Of a DNA stretch of 55,876 bases, positions 16,648 through 25,331 are shown piece after piece. The notes beneath the pieces were generated by a model. It had not been told where the DNA came from, did no database searches, and saw only the letters and a list, made by a program, of their open reading frames with translations. The number at the start of each line of letters is the position of its first letter. Within the stretch, counting starts at the first letter, position 1. A program made the position numbers and the translations under genes. This stretch comes from Candidatus Uhrbacteria bacterium (GTDB lineage Bacteria > Patescibacteriota > Patescibacteriia > SG8-24): the NCBI GenBank assembly GCA_016205965.1, contig JACQSM010000069.1, positions 1-55,876 of the forward strand, read 5' to 3'.

Positions 16648-17889
16648 TCATGCCGCGGCGATGCTGGCGCCGGCCAGGCGTCCGGTCGCCCAGGACGCCT
16701 GCAGGTTGAAACCGCCGGTGAAACCGTCGATGTCGAGAATTTCACCGGCGAAAAACAGGCCCGGGCGGATTTTCGATTCCATGGTCGAGGGATTGACTTC
16801 CTTGAGCGTCACGCCGCCGGCGGTCACGAATTCGTCGCCGGCCCCGCGCTGGATGACGGTGAGCGGGATCGCCTTGAGCCAGGCGGCGCCGCGGGCGATC
16901 TCTTTTTTGGAAACTTCGGCGCCGCGTTTTTTGCCCGGCAGCGCCGCTTCGGCGACGCAGATTTCGGCCAGCGATTTCGGGACCAGCGCCGCGATGACGT
17001 TTTGAAAAATTTTACCGGCGCCGGCGGAGATCTGTTTTTGGATTTCGGCGGCCAAGGCATCTTGATGCAGATCGGGGAAGAGGTCGATGGAAATTTCGAG
17101 AGGTACCGAAGCATCGTATCGCTCGAAGGCGACCAACGACGACAGTGCGAAAACCGCCGGACCGCTGACGCCGCGATGGGTGAAGAGGAACGGGCCGGTG
17201 AAAGAAATGCCTTTGCCGCGCTTGGCGGTTATCTTGGACCGCTCGAACGACAAGCCGGACACGTCGGCCGGCCAGCGTTCGCGGGTGAAGAAGGCGTTGA
17301 GGCTCGGCGCCAGGGGAGTAAGCGTGTGGCCCAGCGACAAAGCGAAGGCATAGCCGTCGCCGGTCGAGCCGGTGTGGCGGTAGGCCTGGCCACCGGTCGT
17401 CAAAACCGCCTTGTCGACCAGGAGCGGCTCCAGCATGCTCTTCATGCGGATTGCGAAGCCGCCTTCGGGCCGCCGCTCGATGCCGGTGACGTCGGCGCGC
17501 AGCATTACCCGAACCGAAGAGTCCGTAAAGAGGTTTTCAAAAACCCGAACCACGTCGCGGCCGTCGTCGGAACGCGGAAAAACGCGCAGGTCTTCCTCGG
17601 TTTTGAGCGGCACGCCGCGGGCCTCGAACCAGTCGTACGCCGCCTCGGGCGGAAATGCGTACATCGCCGACGATAAAAACTTCGATCCGCGCGGATACTT
17701 CGTCAGCACCGTCCGGATGTCGCGGATGCCGGTCGTCACGTTGCAGCGGCCGCCGCCCGAGATGATCACCTTCTTGCCCAAACCGTCGTTCCGTTCGAGC
17801 AAAAAGACCTCCGCCGAGGGATCGGCGGCGTGGATGGTCGCGGCAGTCATGAGTCCGGCGGCCCCGCCGCCGATGATCGCTGTGCGCAT
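16648..17889 (-). CDS. NAD(P)/FAD-dependent oxidoreductase, BaiN/HI0933 type
   Basis: A 413-residue flavoprotein with an N-terminal Rossmann FAD-binding motif AIIGGGAAGLMTA and the family signature GGGRCNVTT. It also has the conserved TGG (VLTTGGQAYRHTGSTGDGY) and a C-terminal FAGEILDIDGFTGGFNLQ segment, typical of the HI0933/YhiN group. The physiological substrate is unknown for most members. Start is the ATG at 17889; on the minus strand a TGCTATACC -10-like box lies just before it, suggesting a leaderless mRNA. It faces the helicase gene 4 bp away and diverges from the quinone oxidoreductase-like gene at 18000. Confidence 0.9.
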   Translation of the reverse strand: MRTAIIGGGAAGLMTAATIHAADPSAEVFLLERNDGLGKKVIISGGGRCNVTTGIRDIRTVLTKYPRGSKFLSSAMYAFPPEAAYDWFEARGVPLKTEEDLRVFPRSDDGRDVVRVFENLFTDSSVRVMLRADVTGIERRPEGGFAIRMKSMLEPLLVDKAVLTTGGQAYRHTGSTGDGYAFALSLGHTLTPLAPSLNAFFTRERWPADVSGLSFERSKITAKRGKGISFTGPFLFTHRGVSGPAVFALSSLVAFERYDASVPLEISIDLFPDLHQDALAAEIQKQISAGAGKIFQNVIAALVPKSLAEICVAEAALPGKKRGAEVSKKEIARGAAWLKAIPLTVIQRGAGDEFVTAGGVTLKEVNPSTMESKIRPGLFFAGEILDIDGFTGGFNLQASWATGRLAGASIAAA

Positions 17890-17999
17890 AGCCGATAGGT
17901 ATAGCACGGCCGGGCCGTTTTTTCAAGCTTGCGCGCCGGCTTCGAGCGGCGTCTGTCGATCTTCCCGCAATCGGCCGTTTCGGGTATCGTTTGGTCGTT

Positions 18000-19322
18000 A
18001 TGTCCGCTCAAGACTGCGACGTTGCCGTCATCGGCGCCGGCGTCACCGGCACGGCCTTGTTGTACGATTTGGCCAAGTACACCGACGTCGGCCGGATCGC
18101 GATTTTCGACAAATATCCGCAAGTCGCCCAGGTGAGTTCGCGCTCGACCAACAACAGCCAAACTTTGCATTTCGGCGACATCGAAACGAACTATTCGGTC
18201 GAGAAGGCCGCCCAGGTCAAAGTGGCCGCCGGCATGGTCGTCCGCTATCTCGAAAAAACGCCGGGCGCCGAGGATGCCTTTTTGAAGCGCCAGAAGATGG
18301 TTCTGGCCGTCGGCGAAAAAGAAGTCGGCGAGCTCGAAGCGCGACATGCCTCGTTCCGCCGATTGTTTCCCGGACTCCGGAAAGTCGACCGGGCCGGACT
18401 TGCCGAGTGCGAACCGGCGGTGGTCGAAGGCCGGCCTTCGTCGGTGCCGATTCTGGCCCTCATGAGCGATGACGGCTACATCGTCAATTTTGAAAAATTG
18501 TCCCAGTCGTTTCTCGACGAGGCCCTGAAGGCCAAGCCGGGCGGAATCGACGTGTGGCTTGGCACGGCGGTCGACCGCGTCGAAAAATCGGAAGGCGGGT
18601 ACCTGGTGCGAACGAGCGGCGGCGACGTTCGAGCCGCCGCCGTGGTCGTCGCCGCCGGCGCCTACAGCCTGCTCATGGCCCAAAGCCTGGGCTGCGGCCT
18701 CGAGTATTCGATGATCCCGGTGGTCGGCAACTTTTATCTGGCGCCCAACCGGCTGCGGGGCAAGGTCTACACCGTCCAGGAAAAAAGACTGCCCTTCGCC
18801 GCGCTCCATGCCGATCCCGACATCAATGACGCCGCGGTGATGCGTTTCGGACCGGTCTCCAAGGCCATGCCGATCCTCGAGCCGCGCAACTGGAAAACCG
18901 CGTTCGATTTCATGAAGCTGCTCCGGCCCGACTTCGACCTGCTCCGCAGCGTCATCGCCATCAACACCGATCCGGTCCTCGGCTGTTTCATCCTTGAGAG
19001 CCTCCTGCACGAGGTGCCGTTCGTCGGTCGGCGCCGTTTCGTGGCCGCCGCCCGCAAGATCATCCCGACGATCAAGGCCGAGGAGCTGCGTTTCGGCCGC
19101 GGCATCGGCGGCATCCGGCCCCAGGTCGTCAACAAAAAGGAACGCAAGCTCCAGATGGGCGAGGCCAAGATCGTCGCCGACGGCATCATCTTCAATATCA
19201 CCCCTTCGCCCGGCGCCACCGTCTGCCTCAAGAACGCCGAAGAGGACATGCGGACGCTCATGCGATTTTTCGGCGGACGCTTTCGCGTCGACGAGGCGGC
19301 GTTCGCGGCCGACTTCGGATGA
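18000..19322 (+). CDS. FAD-dependent malate:quinone oxidoreductase-like protein
   Basis: A 440-residue flavoprotein. It has an N-terminal dinucleotide fold (VAVIGAGVTGTALLYDLAKY), then SSRSTNNSQTLHFGDIETNYS, which strongly resembles the Mqo motif for FAD and substrate, and near the C-terminus NITPSPGATVCLKNA. Mqo oxidises malate to oxaloacetate and passes electrons to membrane quinone. The related L-2-hydroxyglutarate oxidase is the main alternative. No membrane helix; Mqo is a peripheral protein. ATG 18000 follows a -10-like TATCGT at 17985-17990, so the message is probably leaderless. Such an enzyme is notable here because a nitrite reductase is present. Confidence 0.82.
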   Translation: MSAQDCDVAVIGAGVTGTALLYDLAKYTDVGRIAIFDKYPQVAQVSSRSTNNSQTLHFGDIETNYSVEKAAQVKVAAGMVVRYLEKTPGAEDAFLKRQKMVLAVGEKEVGELEARHASFRRLFPGLRKVDRAGLAECEPAVVEGRPSSVPILALMSDDGYIVNFEKLSQSFLDEALKAKPGGIDVWLGTAVDRVEKSEGGYLVRTSGGDVRAAAVVVAAGAYSLLMAQSLGCGLEYSMIPVVGNFYLAPNRLRGKVYTVQEKRLPFAALHADPDINDAAVMRFGPVSKAMPILEPRNWKTAFDFMKLLRPDFDLLRSVIAINTDPVLGCFILESLLHEVPFVGRRRFVAAARKIIPTIKAEELRFGRGIGGIRPQVVNKKERKLQMGEAKIVADGIIFNITPSPGATVCLKNAEEDMRTLMRFFGGRFRVDEAAFAADFG

Positions 19323-19403
19323 TCCGGACGCGATGCACCAAAATCTGATTGCGAATCGTAGTATACTGCATGCGGCCGCATTCGCCGCCGTTTTATCACG
19401 ATT

Positions 19404-20093
19404 ATGACCAAAAAATATCTCGGTTTCGCCGCTCTCGCCATCGCCGCCGTCGGACTCCTCCTGATGCAAGGGTCGGCCGCGCCCTCGACCGCGGTCAACA
19501 ACGCCGAGGCGAGCCAAAAGGAAATCGGCGCCGAACCGCTCCAGGACGGATCGTATGAAATCGTTTCTGGCAGTTCGATAAACTGGGAAGGCCGCAAGAC
19601 GATGATCGCCGGCTATAAGGACGTCGGCACGGTCCCGATTCTCCAAGGCAAGATCGCCGTTTCCGGCGGAAAAATCACCGGCGGCAACATGATCTTCGAC
19701 ATGAGCGCGCTCAAGGTCGGCGCCACCGGCAAGCAGAAAGGCGAAAGCATGCTCGAACGCCACCTCAAGTCGGACAGCTTTTTCAACGCCGAAAAATTTC
19801 CGACCGCCGAATTCGTCATCAAGGAGGCGGCGCCCGAAAAAGATGCGGCCGATTCGTTCCGCCACGCCGTCAGTGGCGAACTGACCATGAAGGGCATTAC
19901 CCGCGAGGTCGCTTTTTCGGCTTTGGCGTTCATGAAAGAAGGCAAAGCGGTCGTCGCCGCGACTTTCGATCTCGACCGGACGCTCTGGGACATCCGTTTC
20001 GGTTCGGCCAAGTTTTTCGACGATCTCGCCGACAACGTCATCGACGACAAGTTCACGGTTTCTTTCAGCGTCGTCGCCAACCCGGCGCGGTAA
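19404..20093 (+). CDS. YceI family protein
   Basis: A 229-residue exported protein with a signal sequence or N-terminal anchor (residues 3-25). It has a YceI lipocalin-like domain from about residue 45 to the end, with IAGYKDVGTV, NMIFDMSALKV, LKSDSFFNAEKFPTAEF and MKGITREV as typical strands. YceI proteins bind polyisoprenoid chains such as quinones or lipid carriers. A TATACT -10 box lies at 19362-19367, giving a leader of about 30 nt. It follows the quinone oxidoreductase-like gene by 81 bp, and a functional link through quinone binding is possible but unproven. Confidence 0.92.
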   Translation: MTKKYLGFAALAIAAVGLLLMQGSAAPSTAVNNAEASQKEIGAEPLQDGSYEIVSGSSINWEGRKTMIAGYKDVGTVPILQGKIAVSGGKITGGNMIFDMSALKVGATGKQKGESMLERHLKSDSFFNAEKFPTAEFVIKEAAPEKDAADSFRHAVSGELTMKGITREVAFSALAFMKEGKAVVAATFDLDRTLWDIRFGSAKFFDDLADNVIDDKFTVSFSVVANPAR

Positions 20094-20145
20094 GCCGCCG
20101 GGCGCGCCGTTGCCGGTGCGCCGAAAACATGCCACGATGGCTTGC

Positions 20146-20727
20146 ATGAAGACCGACGAACAACTCGTCGCCGACTACCTGGCGGGGGAGCGCTCGGCTT
20201 TCGATGAACTCGTCCGGCGTCATCTTGGCGCCGCGTACGGCTTTGCCAGGAAAATCCTGGGCAACGATCATGATGCCGAGGATGCGGCTCAAGAAGCTTT
20301 CGTCAAAGCCTGGCGCGGCCTTCGAAGCTTCGACCTCGAGCAAAATTTCAGGGCCTGGCTTTTTCGCATCGCCCGGAACGCCGCCTACGATCTCCGCAAG
20401 AAGAAGCGGCCATCGGCCTTTGCCGAGATGGACGCCGGCGCGCCGGGAATGACTTTCGCCGAAACGATCGCGGATCGCGGCCCGTCGCTCGCCGAAGCCG
20501 TCGATCGAGCCGGAACGGCCGAGACCGTCCATGCCGCCCTGATAAGACTTCCCGAATGTTATCGCCGGGTGCTGCACTTGCGCTTCGTCGAAGACCTCAC
20601 GTTCCGCGAGATCGGCGAAGTGCTCGGCGCGCCGCTCGACACCGTCAAATGCCGCTGCCGGCGCGGCCTCATCCGCCTGAAAAAACTGTTGGCCGGCGCC
20701 GCACCAATGTCGAGCCCTGAATCGTAG
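20146..20727 (+). CDS. ECF-type RNA polymerase sigma factor
   Basis: A 193-residue sigma-70 family protein with only regions 2 and 4. Region 2 holds DAEDAAQEAFVKAWRGL and NFRAWLFRIARNAAYD. Region 4 holds LPECYRRVLHLRFVEDLTFREIGEVLGAPLDTVKCRCRRG, a typical SigE/RpoE-like helix-turn-helix (quoted in part: YRRVLHLRFVEDL). Start ATG 20146 is chosen; ATG 20137 would add three residues. The next gene is a membrane protein 13 bp downstream that occupies the usual anti-sigma position, then come a MacAB-like exporter and two related small proteins, so this sigma factor probably drives an envelope-stress or export regulon. The target promoter was not identified. Confidence 0.9.
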   Translation: MKTDEQLVADYLAGERSAFDELVRRHLGAAYGFARKILGNDHDAEDAAQEAFVKAWRGLRSFDLEQNFRAWLFRIARNAAYDLRKKKRPSAFAEMDAGAPGMTFAETIADRGPSLAEAVDRAGTAETVHAALIRLPECYRRVLHLRFVEDLTFREIGEVLGAPLDTVKCRCRRGLIRLKKLLAGAAPMSSPES

Positions 20728-20740
20728 TAAGGGTGAGGAT

Positions 20741-21142
20741 ATGTCTCGTCATGCCGAACCATGCCTCGAAGCGCCGCCGGCCGCGGCCGCGCCCGCCAGC
20801 CTGTTCGAGCGCGTCGTCGACCGTATTCGCCTCGAAGAACGGCGCCTGTTTTTCCGTCGACGGGCCTTGCCGGGCGCGATCGGCGCGATCGCGTCGGCGG
20901 TCATGGCCGCGTGGGCCGTGTCCGGCACGCTTGATCAGCTGTCGAGCGGCGGCGCGGCCGCCTTCCTTTCGTTGGCCTATACCGACACCGACATGGTTTT
21001 GGCGTACGGCCGCGATTTTCTGGAGACCGCGCTCGAGGCGCTGCCCGTCACCGGCCTGATCGGCGTGTTCTCCGCCTGCTTCATCGGCCTGCTTTCCTAC
21101 GCCGCCCTGTCTTCTTATGAACCCCGTTTTCAAGAACGCTAA
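20741..21142 (+). CDS. Membrane protein next to sigma factor, possible anti-sigma factor
   Basis: A 133-residue protein. The cytoplasmic N-terminal about 45 residues (FERVVDRIRLEERR) precede a hydrophobic segment near residues 47-65, a non-cytoplasmic stretch and a second helix near residues 100-123. This arrangement and the position right after the ECF sigma gene fit a membrane anti-sigma factor, but no zinc-binding HxxxCxxC motif is present, so the role is inference only. It overlaps the next gene by 26 bp in another frame, which suggests coupled translation. Confidence 0.6.
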   Translation: MSRHAEPCLEAPPAAAAPASLFERVVDRIRLEERRLFFRRRALPGAIGAIASAVMAAWAVSGTLDQLSSGGAAAFLSLAYTDTDMVLAYGRDFLETALEALPVTGLIGVFSACFIGLLSYAALSSYEPRFQER

Positions 21143-21602
21143 AATCCGCGCCGCCCTGGCCGTCTTCGGCGGAGTGATCCTGCTCCTGGCCGCATTCCAG
21201 GCCGGCATCCACGTCGGTTATCGCAAGGCCGGTTTCGCCTATCAGTGGGGCGAAAATTATCACCGCGTATTCGGCGGACCCGGAGACGGCTTCATGCGCG
21301 AGGCCCGCGGCCGCGGCCCCGATTTCATGGCCGCCCACGGCATCTTCGGCACGATTCTGAAAGTCGACGGCGACGAGATCGTCATCGCCGGGCAGGATGG
21401 CGTCGAGCGGACCGTCGTCGTCGATGCGGCGACGGAAATCCGCGGCGGACGCGAGCGCTTCGCCGCCGCCGCCCTGGTTGCCGATGAGCGCGTCGTCGTC
21501 ATCGGCGAGCCCGATGGTAGCGGCCGGCTGCTCGCCAAGTTCATGCGCGTCTTTCCCAAGGATGAGCCGCTGCCGAGCCCGCGCCAGAAATTTCGACGCT
21601 AA
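21117..21602 (+). CDS. Membrane-anchored protein with DUF5666-like domain
   Basis: A 161-residue protein with one N-terminal transmembrane helix (residues 10-30), a Gly/Arg-rich linker, and a C-terminal beta-rich domain: HGIFGTILKVDGDEIVIAG, then RTVVVDAATEIRGG and DERVVVIGEPDGSGRLLA. The repeating short strands resemble the DUF5666/OB-like fold seen in other exported small proteins, including the one at 25332 in the same cluster. It overlaps the preceding gene and its stop TAA abuts the ATG of the exporter subunit, so it belongs to the sigma/exporter operon. Function unknown. Confidence 0.7.
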   Translation: MNPVFKNAKIRAALAVFGGVILLLAAFQAGIHVGYRKAGFAYQWGENYHRVFGGPGDGFMREARGRGPDFMAAHGIFGTILKVDGDEIVIAGQDGVERTVVVDAATEIRGGRERFAAAALVADERVVVIGEPDGSGRLLAKFMRVFPKDEPLPSPRQKFRR

Positions 21603-23378
21603 ATGGAAACGCCAATGTCCATCGCCGCCCTCGTCAAAAGAAAGTGGCTGCTCGCCCTCGTCTTGTCGGTCATGGCCGGCGGTTATTTTGCATACAGATC
21701 GTATGCCACCCCGCCGGAGCAGATCCGTTACGTCACCGTTCCGGTCGAACGCGGGACCTTGATCGTTTCGGTTTCTGGCAGCGGCCAGGTCGCCAGCTCC
21801 AACCAGGTCGATGTCAAGCCGAAGGCCTCCGGCGACGCGGTCAGCGTGCCGGCGGTCGAAGGACGTGAGGTCAAAGCCGGCGCCTTGCTCGTCCAGCTCG
21901 ACGCTCGCGACGCCCAGAAGTCGGTCCGCGACGCCGAGGTAAGTCTCGAGACGGCGCGGCTCTCATTGGCAAAACTCAAGGAGCCGGCCAGCGACCTCGA
22001 TATTCTGCAGTCGGAAAATTCGCTGCTCCAGGCCCGGGAATCGAAACAAAAGGCCGAGGATGATCTGCAAAAGACCTTCGAGGACATCTACAACGACGTC
22101 GCCGACGCGTTTCTTGACCTGCCGGCGATCATGACCGGCCTCAAGGACATTCTCTATTCGAACACCGCCGTTCCGACCCAGTCGAACATCGACTACTACG
22201 CCGATACGACTTTCAAGTACGACGCTCGGGCGACGACGTTCTCAACCGATGCCGACAGCCGTTATCTGACCGCTCGGGCGGCCTACGATGCCAACTTCAC
22301 GACCTACAAAAATACCGGCCGCATGGCGTCGGAAGCCGAGCTTGAAACATTGCTCGGCCAAACATACGAAACCGCCAAAGCGGTCTCCGAGGCGGTCAAA
22401 AGCGCCAGCAATTTGATCCAGTTCTATAAAGATACCCTGACCAATTACGGTTCCAAACCGTTGCCGCTTGCCGACACCCACCTGGCCGGCCTCAACGGCT
22501 CCACCGGGAAGGTCAACGGACACCTCTCCGGCCTGCTGGCGACCAAGAACGCGCTCAAGACCGATCGCGACACCATCCGCGGCGCCGAACGATCGATCGT
22601 CGAGAGGACGGCGTCGCTGGCCGACCTCAAGGCCGGTCCCAGTGCGCTCGATCTGCGTTCGCAGGAGCTGACCGTCAAGCAGCGTGAATACGCCCTCCTC
22701 GACGCCCGCGAAAAGCTCGCCGATTACTACGTCCGCGCGCCCTTCGATGGCATCCTGGCCGAGGTCAATATCAAGAAAGGGGAGTCGGCATCGAGCGGCG
22801 CCGCCGTCGCCGTCCTGCTGGCCAAGCAGAAACTGGCCGAGATATCGCTCAACGAACTCGATGCCGCCAAGGTCAAAGTCGGACAGAAATCCACGCTGAC
22901 GTTCGATGCGATCGAAGGCTTGAGCATCAGCGGCGAAGTCGCCCAGATCGACGCCATCGGCGCCGTTTCGCAGGGCGTCGTCAATTACGGCCTGATGATC
23001 GCGTTCGACACCCAGGATGCGCGGGTGAAACCGGGCATGAGCGTCACCGCCTCGATCGTTACCGAGATGCGGCCGGACGTGCTCATGGTCCCCAGTACCG
23101 CCGTCAAATATCAGGCCGAACAGGCCGCGGTGGAGGTGATGCCCGCCGGCGCGGCGGCGCCGACGGCGAAACGGGTCCAGACCGGACTCTCGAACGACAC
23201 CATGACCGAGATCGCCGGCGGACTCGAAGAGGGCGAACTCGTGGTGACCCAGACCGTCCGTCAGTCGGCGGCGCCGGCGACGACCCAGCAGAACAACCGT
23301 TCGATCTTTCCGACGCCGACGCCCTCGCGCGGCGCCGGAGGAGGCGGCAACCGCGGCACCTTCCAGATTCAGCGTTGA
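21603..23378 (+). CDS. MacA/HlyD-type membrane-fusion (adaptor) protein
   Basis: A 591-residue periplasmic-adaptor-family protein for a MacB-type ABC exporter. It has one N-terminal anchor helix (residues 12-28) and a barrel-sandwich lipoyl-like half (VSVSGSGQVASSNQVDVKPKA). A long helical hairpin of about 280 residues is longer than in MacA, and a Tyr/Thr/Asp-rich insert sits in its middle (residues about 155-270). Then come the second lipoyl half (YYVRAPFDGILAEVNIKKGE), a beta-barrel and a flexible Pro/Gly-rich tail. ATG 21603 touches the preceding stop; ATG 21615 is an alternative. In an organism with a single membrane, the adaptor would extend toward the cell wall. Confidence 0.88.
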   Translation: METPMSIAALVKRKWLLALVLSVMAGGYFAYRSYATPPEQIRYVTVPVERGTLIVSVSGSGQVASSNQVDVKPKASGDAVSVPAVEGREVKAGALLVQLDARDAQKSVRDAEVSLETARLSLAKLKEPASDLDILQSENSLLQARESKQKAEDDLQKTFEDIYNDVADAFLDLPAIMTGLKDILYSNTAVPTQSNIDYYADTTFKYDARATTFSTDADSRYLTARAAYDANFTTYKNTGRMASEAELETLLGQTYETAKAVSEAVKSASNLIQFYKDTLTNYGSKPLPLADTHLAGLNGSTGKVNGHLSGLLATKNALKTDRDTIRGAERSIVERTASLADLKAGPSALDLRSQELTVKQREYALLDAREKLADYYVRAPFDGILAEVNIKKGESASSGAAVAVLLAKQKLAEISLNELDAAKVKVGQKSTLTFDAIEGLSISGEVAQIDAIGAVSQGVVNYGLMIAFDTQDARVKPGMSVTASIVTEMRPDVLMVPSTAVKYQAEQAAVEVMPAGAAAPTAKRVQTGLSNDTMTEIAGGLEEGELVVTQTVRQSAAPATTQQNNRSIFPTPTPSRGAGGGGNRGTFQIQR

Positions 23379-23383
23379 TCGCT

Positions 23384-24103
23384 ATGATCGAGTGCCGCGA
23401 CATCACCAAGACCTACGTCAACGGCGACGTCGAGACGAAGGTGCTCAAAGGCGTGTCGTTCAGCATCAAGGACGGCGAGTTCGTCGCCATCATGGGGCCG
23501 TCGGGTTCGGGCAAATCGACGCTGATGCACATCCTGGGCGCTCTCGACACGGCCACCTCCGGCCGGTACCTGCTCGACGGCAATGACGTTTCGAAGCTCT
23601 CCGACGACGAGCTGGCCGACATTCGAAGGCGCAAGATCGGTTTCGTTTTTCAGTCGTTCAATCTGCTGCCCCGGGCGACCGTGCTCCGCAACGTGTCGCT
23701 GCCCTTGGTCTACGCCGAGATGCCCGCGCCCGAACGCGACGCGAAAGCTCGCCGGGCGCTCCTAAGCGCCGGGCTCGACGAATCGCGGTTCTTTCACCGT
23801 TCGAATCAGCTCTCCGGCGGTCAGATGCAGCGCGTCGCCATCGCCCGGGCCCTGGTCAACGACCCTTCATTGATCCTGGCCGATGAGCCCACCGGCAATC
23901 TCGACACCAAGACCGGCGAAGTCGTCCTCGGCACGTTTCAGGAGCTCAATCTCAAAGAAAAGCGCACGATAATTCTCATCACGCACGAGCGCTACGTCGC
24001 CGAGCATGCCGACCGCATCATCCAGATCCGCGACGGACTGATCGTCGAGGACGGCAACCATTTCAAGCGCCGCGTCATCGATCACCGCCATGAGGGCATC
24101 TGA
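23384..24103 (+). CDS. ABC transporter ATPase, MacB/LolD type
   Basis: A 239-residue ATP-binding subunit with Walker A GPSGSGKST, Q-loop FVFQSFNLLPR, signature LSGGQMQR, Walker B LILADEPTGNLD and the H-loop ITHE. The sequence after Walker A and the NLLPR motif are typical of the MacB/LolD/FtsE group that powers mechanotransmission, not transport through the membrane subunit. ATG 23384 follows the adaptor stop by 5 bp. The 3' end overlaps the permease gene by 14 bp. Confidence 0.93.
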   Translation: MIECRDITKTYVNGDVETKVLKGVSFSIKDGEFVAIMGPSGSGKSTLMHILGALDTATSGRYLLDGNDVSKLSDDELADIRRRKIGFVFQSFNLLPRATVLRNVSLPLVYAEMPAPERDAKARRALLSAGLDESRFFHRSNQLSGGQMQRVAIARALVNDPSLILADEPTGNLDTKTGEVVLGTFQELNLKEKRTIILITHERYVAEHADRIIQIRDGLIVEDGNHFKRRVIDHRHEGI

Positions 24104-25313
24104 CATCATCCAGGAAACCTACGGCGCCCTGACCGTCAACAAGGCCAGGTCCGGTTTGACGATCCTCGGCATCGTCATCGGCATCGGTTCGGTCATCGCC
24201 CTGGTCTCGCTCGGCCAAGGCGCCCAAGATTCGATCGCTTCCAATATCCAGGCGCTCGGCTCGAATCTGCTCATGGTCCGGCCCGGCGCCCAGACCGGGC
24301 CGGGCGCGCAAGTCAGCGCCGGCCGCGGCTCGGCCTCGACCTTGACGATCGACGATGCCGAGGCGATCAAAAAGGAACTGCCGCTGGCCAAGGCGGTCGC
24401 GCCTGAGACTTCCTCGCGCCTTCAGGTCACGGCCCGCGGCACCAACACCAACACTACCATCGTGGGCACGACCCCCGATTATCTGACCGCCCGCAACGTC
24501 AAGATCGACCAGGGGAGCTTCGTCAGCGATCAGCACCTGCGCAGCCTCTCCAAGGTGGCGGTGCTGGGACCGACGACGCGCGACGATCTCTTCGGCGAAG
24601 GCGCGAACGCCATCGGCCAGAAGGTCCGCATCAATCGGGTCGAGTTCACGGTCATCGGCATCACCGCGGTCAAAGGCGGCAGCGGCTTTGCCAACCCCGA
24701 CGATGCCGTCTACGTGCCGCTGACCACGGCCCAGCGGTTTCTGACCGGCGGCACCAAAGTCGGCGGCATCAGCGTCGAGGCGGCGGATCAGGCCTCGATG
24801 GATCCGCTCAAAGAGCAGATCACCGACCTGCTGCTGCGCCGCCACAACATTCCCAACGCCGAGCTGGCCGACTTCAGCATCTTGAGCCAGGCCGACATCA
24901 TCGCCACCATCTCGCAGGTGACGCAGGCGCTGACCTCGCTCCTCGCGGCCGTCGCCGCCATCTCGCTGGTCGTCGGCGGCATCGGCATCATGAACATGAT
25001 GCTCACGACCGTGACCGAACGGACGCGCGAGATCGGGCTGCGTAAGGCGATCGGAGCCAAGAACCGCGACATCCGCACCCAGTTCCTTATTGAGGCCGTC
25101 GCGCTGACGTTTCTCGGCGGCGCCATCGGCATCGTGTTGGGCGCGGCGGTATCGGTGGCGATCGGATCGGTCGCCGGCTACGCCAGCCGCGTCTCGGTAT
25201 CGTCGATCATGCTCTCGGTCGGCGTTTCCGGCGCCATCGGCATAGTTTTCGGCTACTATCCGGCGCTGCGGGCCTCGCGTCTCAATCCGATAGAAGCGTT
25301 GCGGTATGAATGA
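24090..25313 (+). CDS. ABC transporter permease, MacB/FtsX type
   Basis: A 407-residue membrane subunit. It has one N-terminal helix after KARSGLTILGIVIGIGSVIAL, a large extracytoplasmic MacB core-type domain (about residues 45-270), and three C-terminal helices with the conserved VGGIGIMNMMLTTVTERTREIGLRKAIGA segment. Together with the ATPase at 23384 and adaptor at 21603 it forms a MacAB-like machine likely to export peptides, lipoproteins or antibiotics. It overlaps the ATPase gene by 14 bp. No TolC-like outer-membrane partner is seen nearby, as expected without an outer membrane. Confidence 0.93.
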   Translation: MRASDIIQETYGALTVNKARSGLTILGIVIGIGSVIALVSLGQGAQDSIASNIQALGSNLLMVRPGAQTGPGAQVSAGRGSASTLTIDDAEAIKKELPLAKAVAPETSSRLQVTARGTNTNTTIVGTTPDYLTARNVKIDQGSFVSDQHLRSLSKVAVLGPTTRDDLFGEGANAIGQKVRINRVEFTVIGITAVKGGSGFANPDDAVYVPLTTAQRFLTGGTKVGGISVEAADQASMDPLKEQITDLLLRRHNIPNAELADFSILSQADIIATISQVTQALTSLLAAVAAISLVVGGIGIMNMMLTTVTERTREIGLRKAIGAKNRDIRTQFLIEAVALTFLGGAIGIVLGAAVSVAIGSVAGYASRVSVSSIMLSVGVSGAIGIVFGYYPALRASRLNPIEALRYE

Positions 25314-25331
25314 ATTTTTTAACCCCATGTT

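Noticed and set aside
17847..20147. 766-residue open frame on the minus strand
   Set aside because: It spans several real plus-strand genes (Mqo-like, YceI) and shows no domain.
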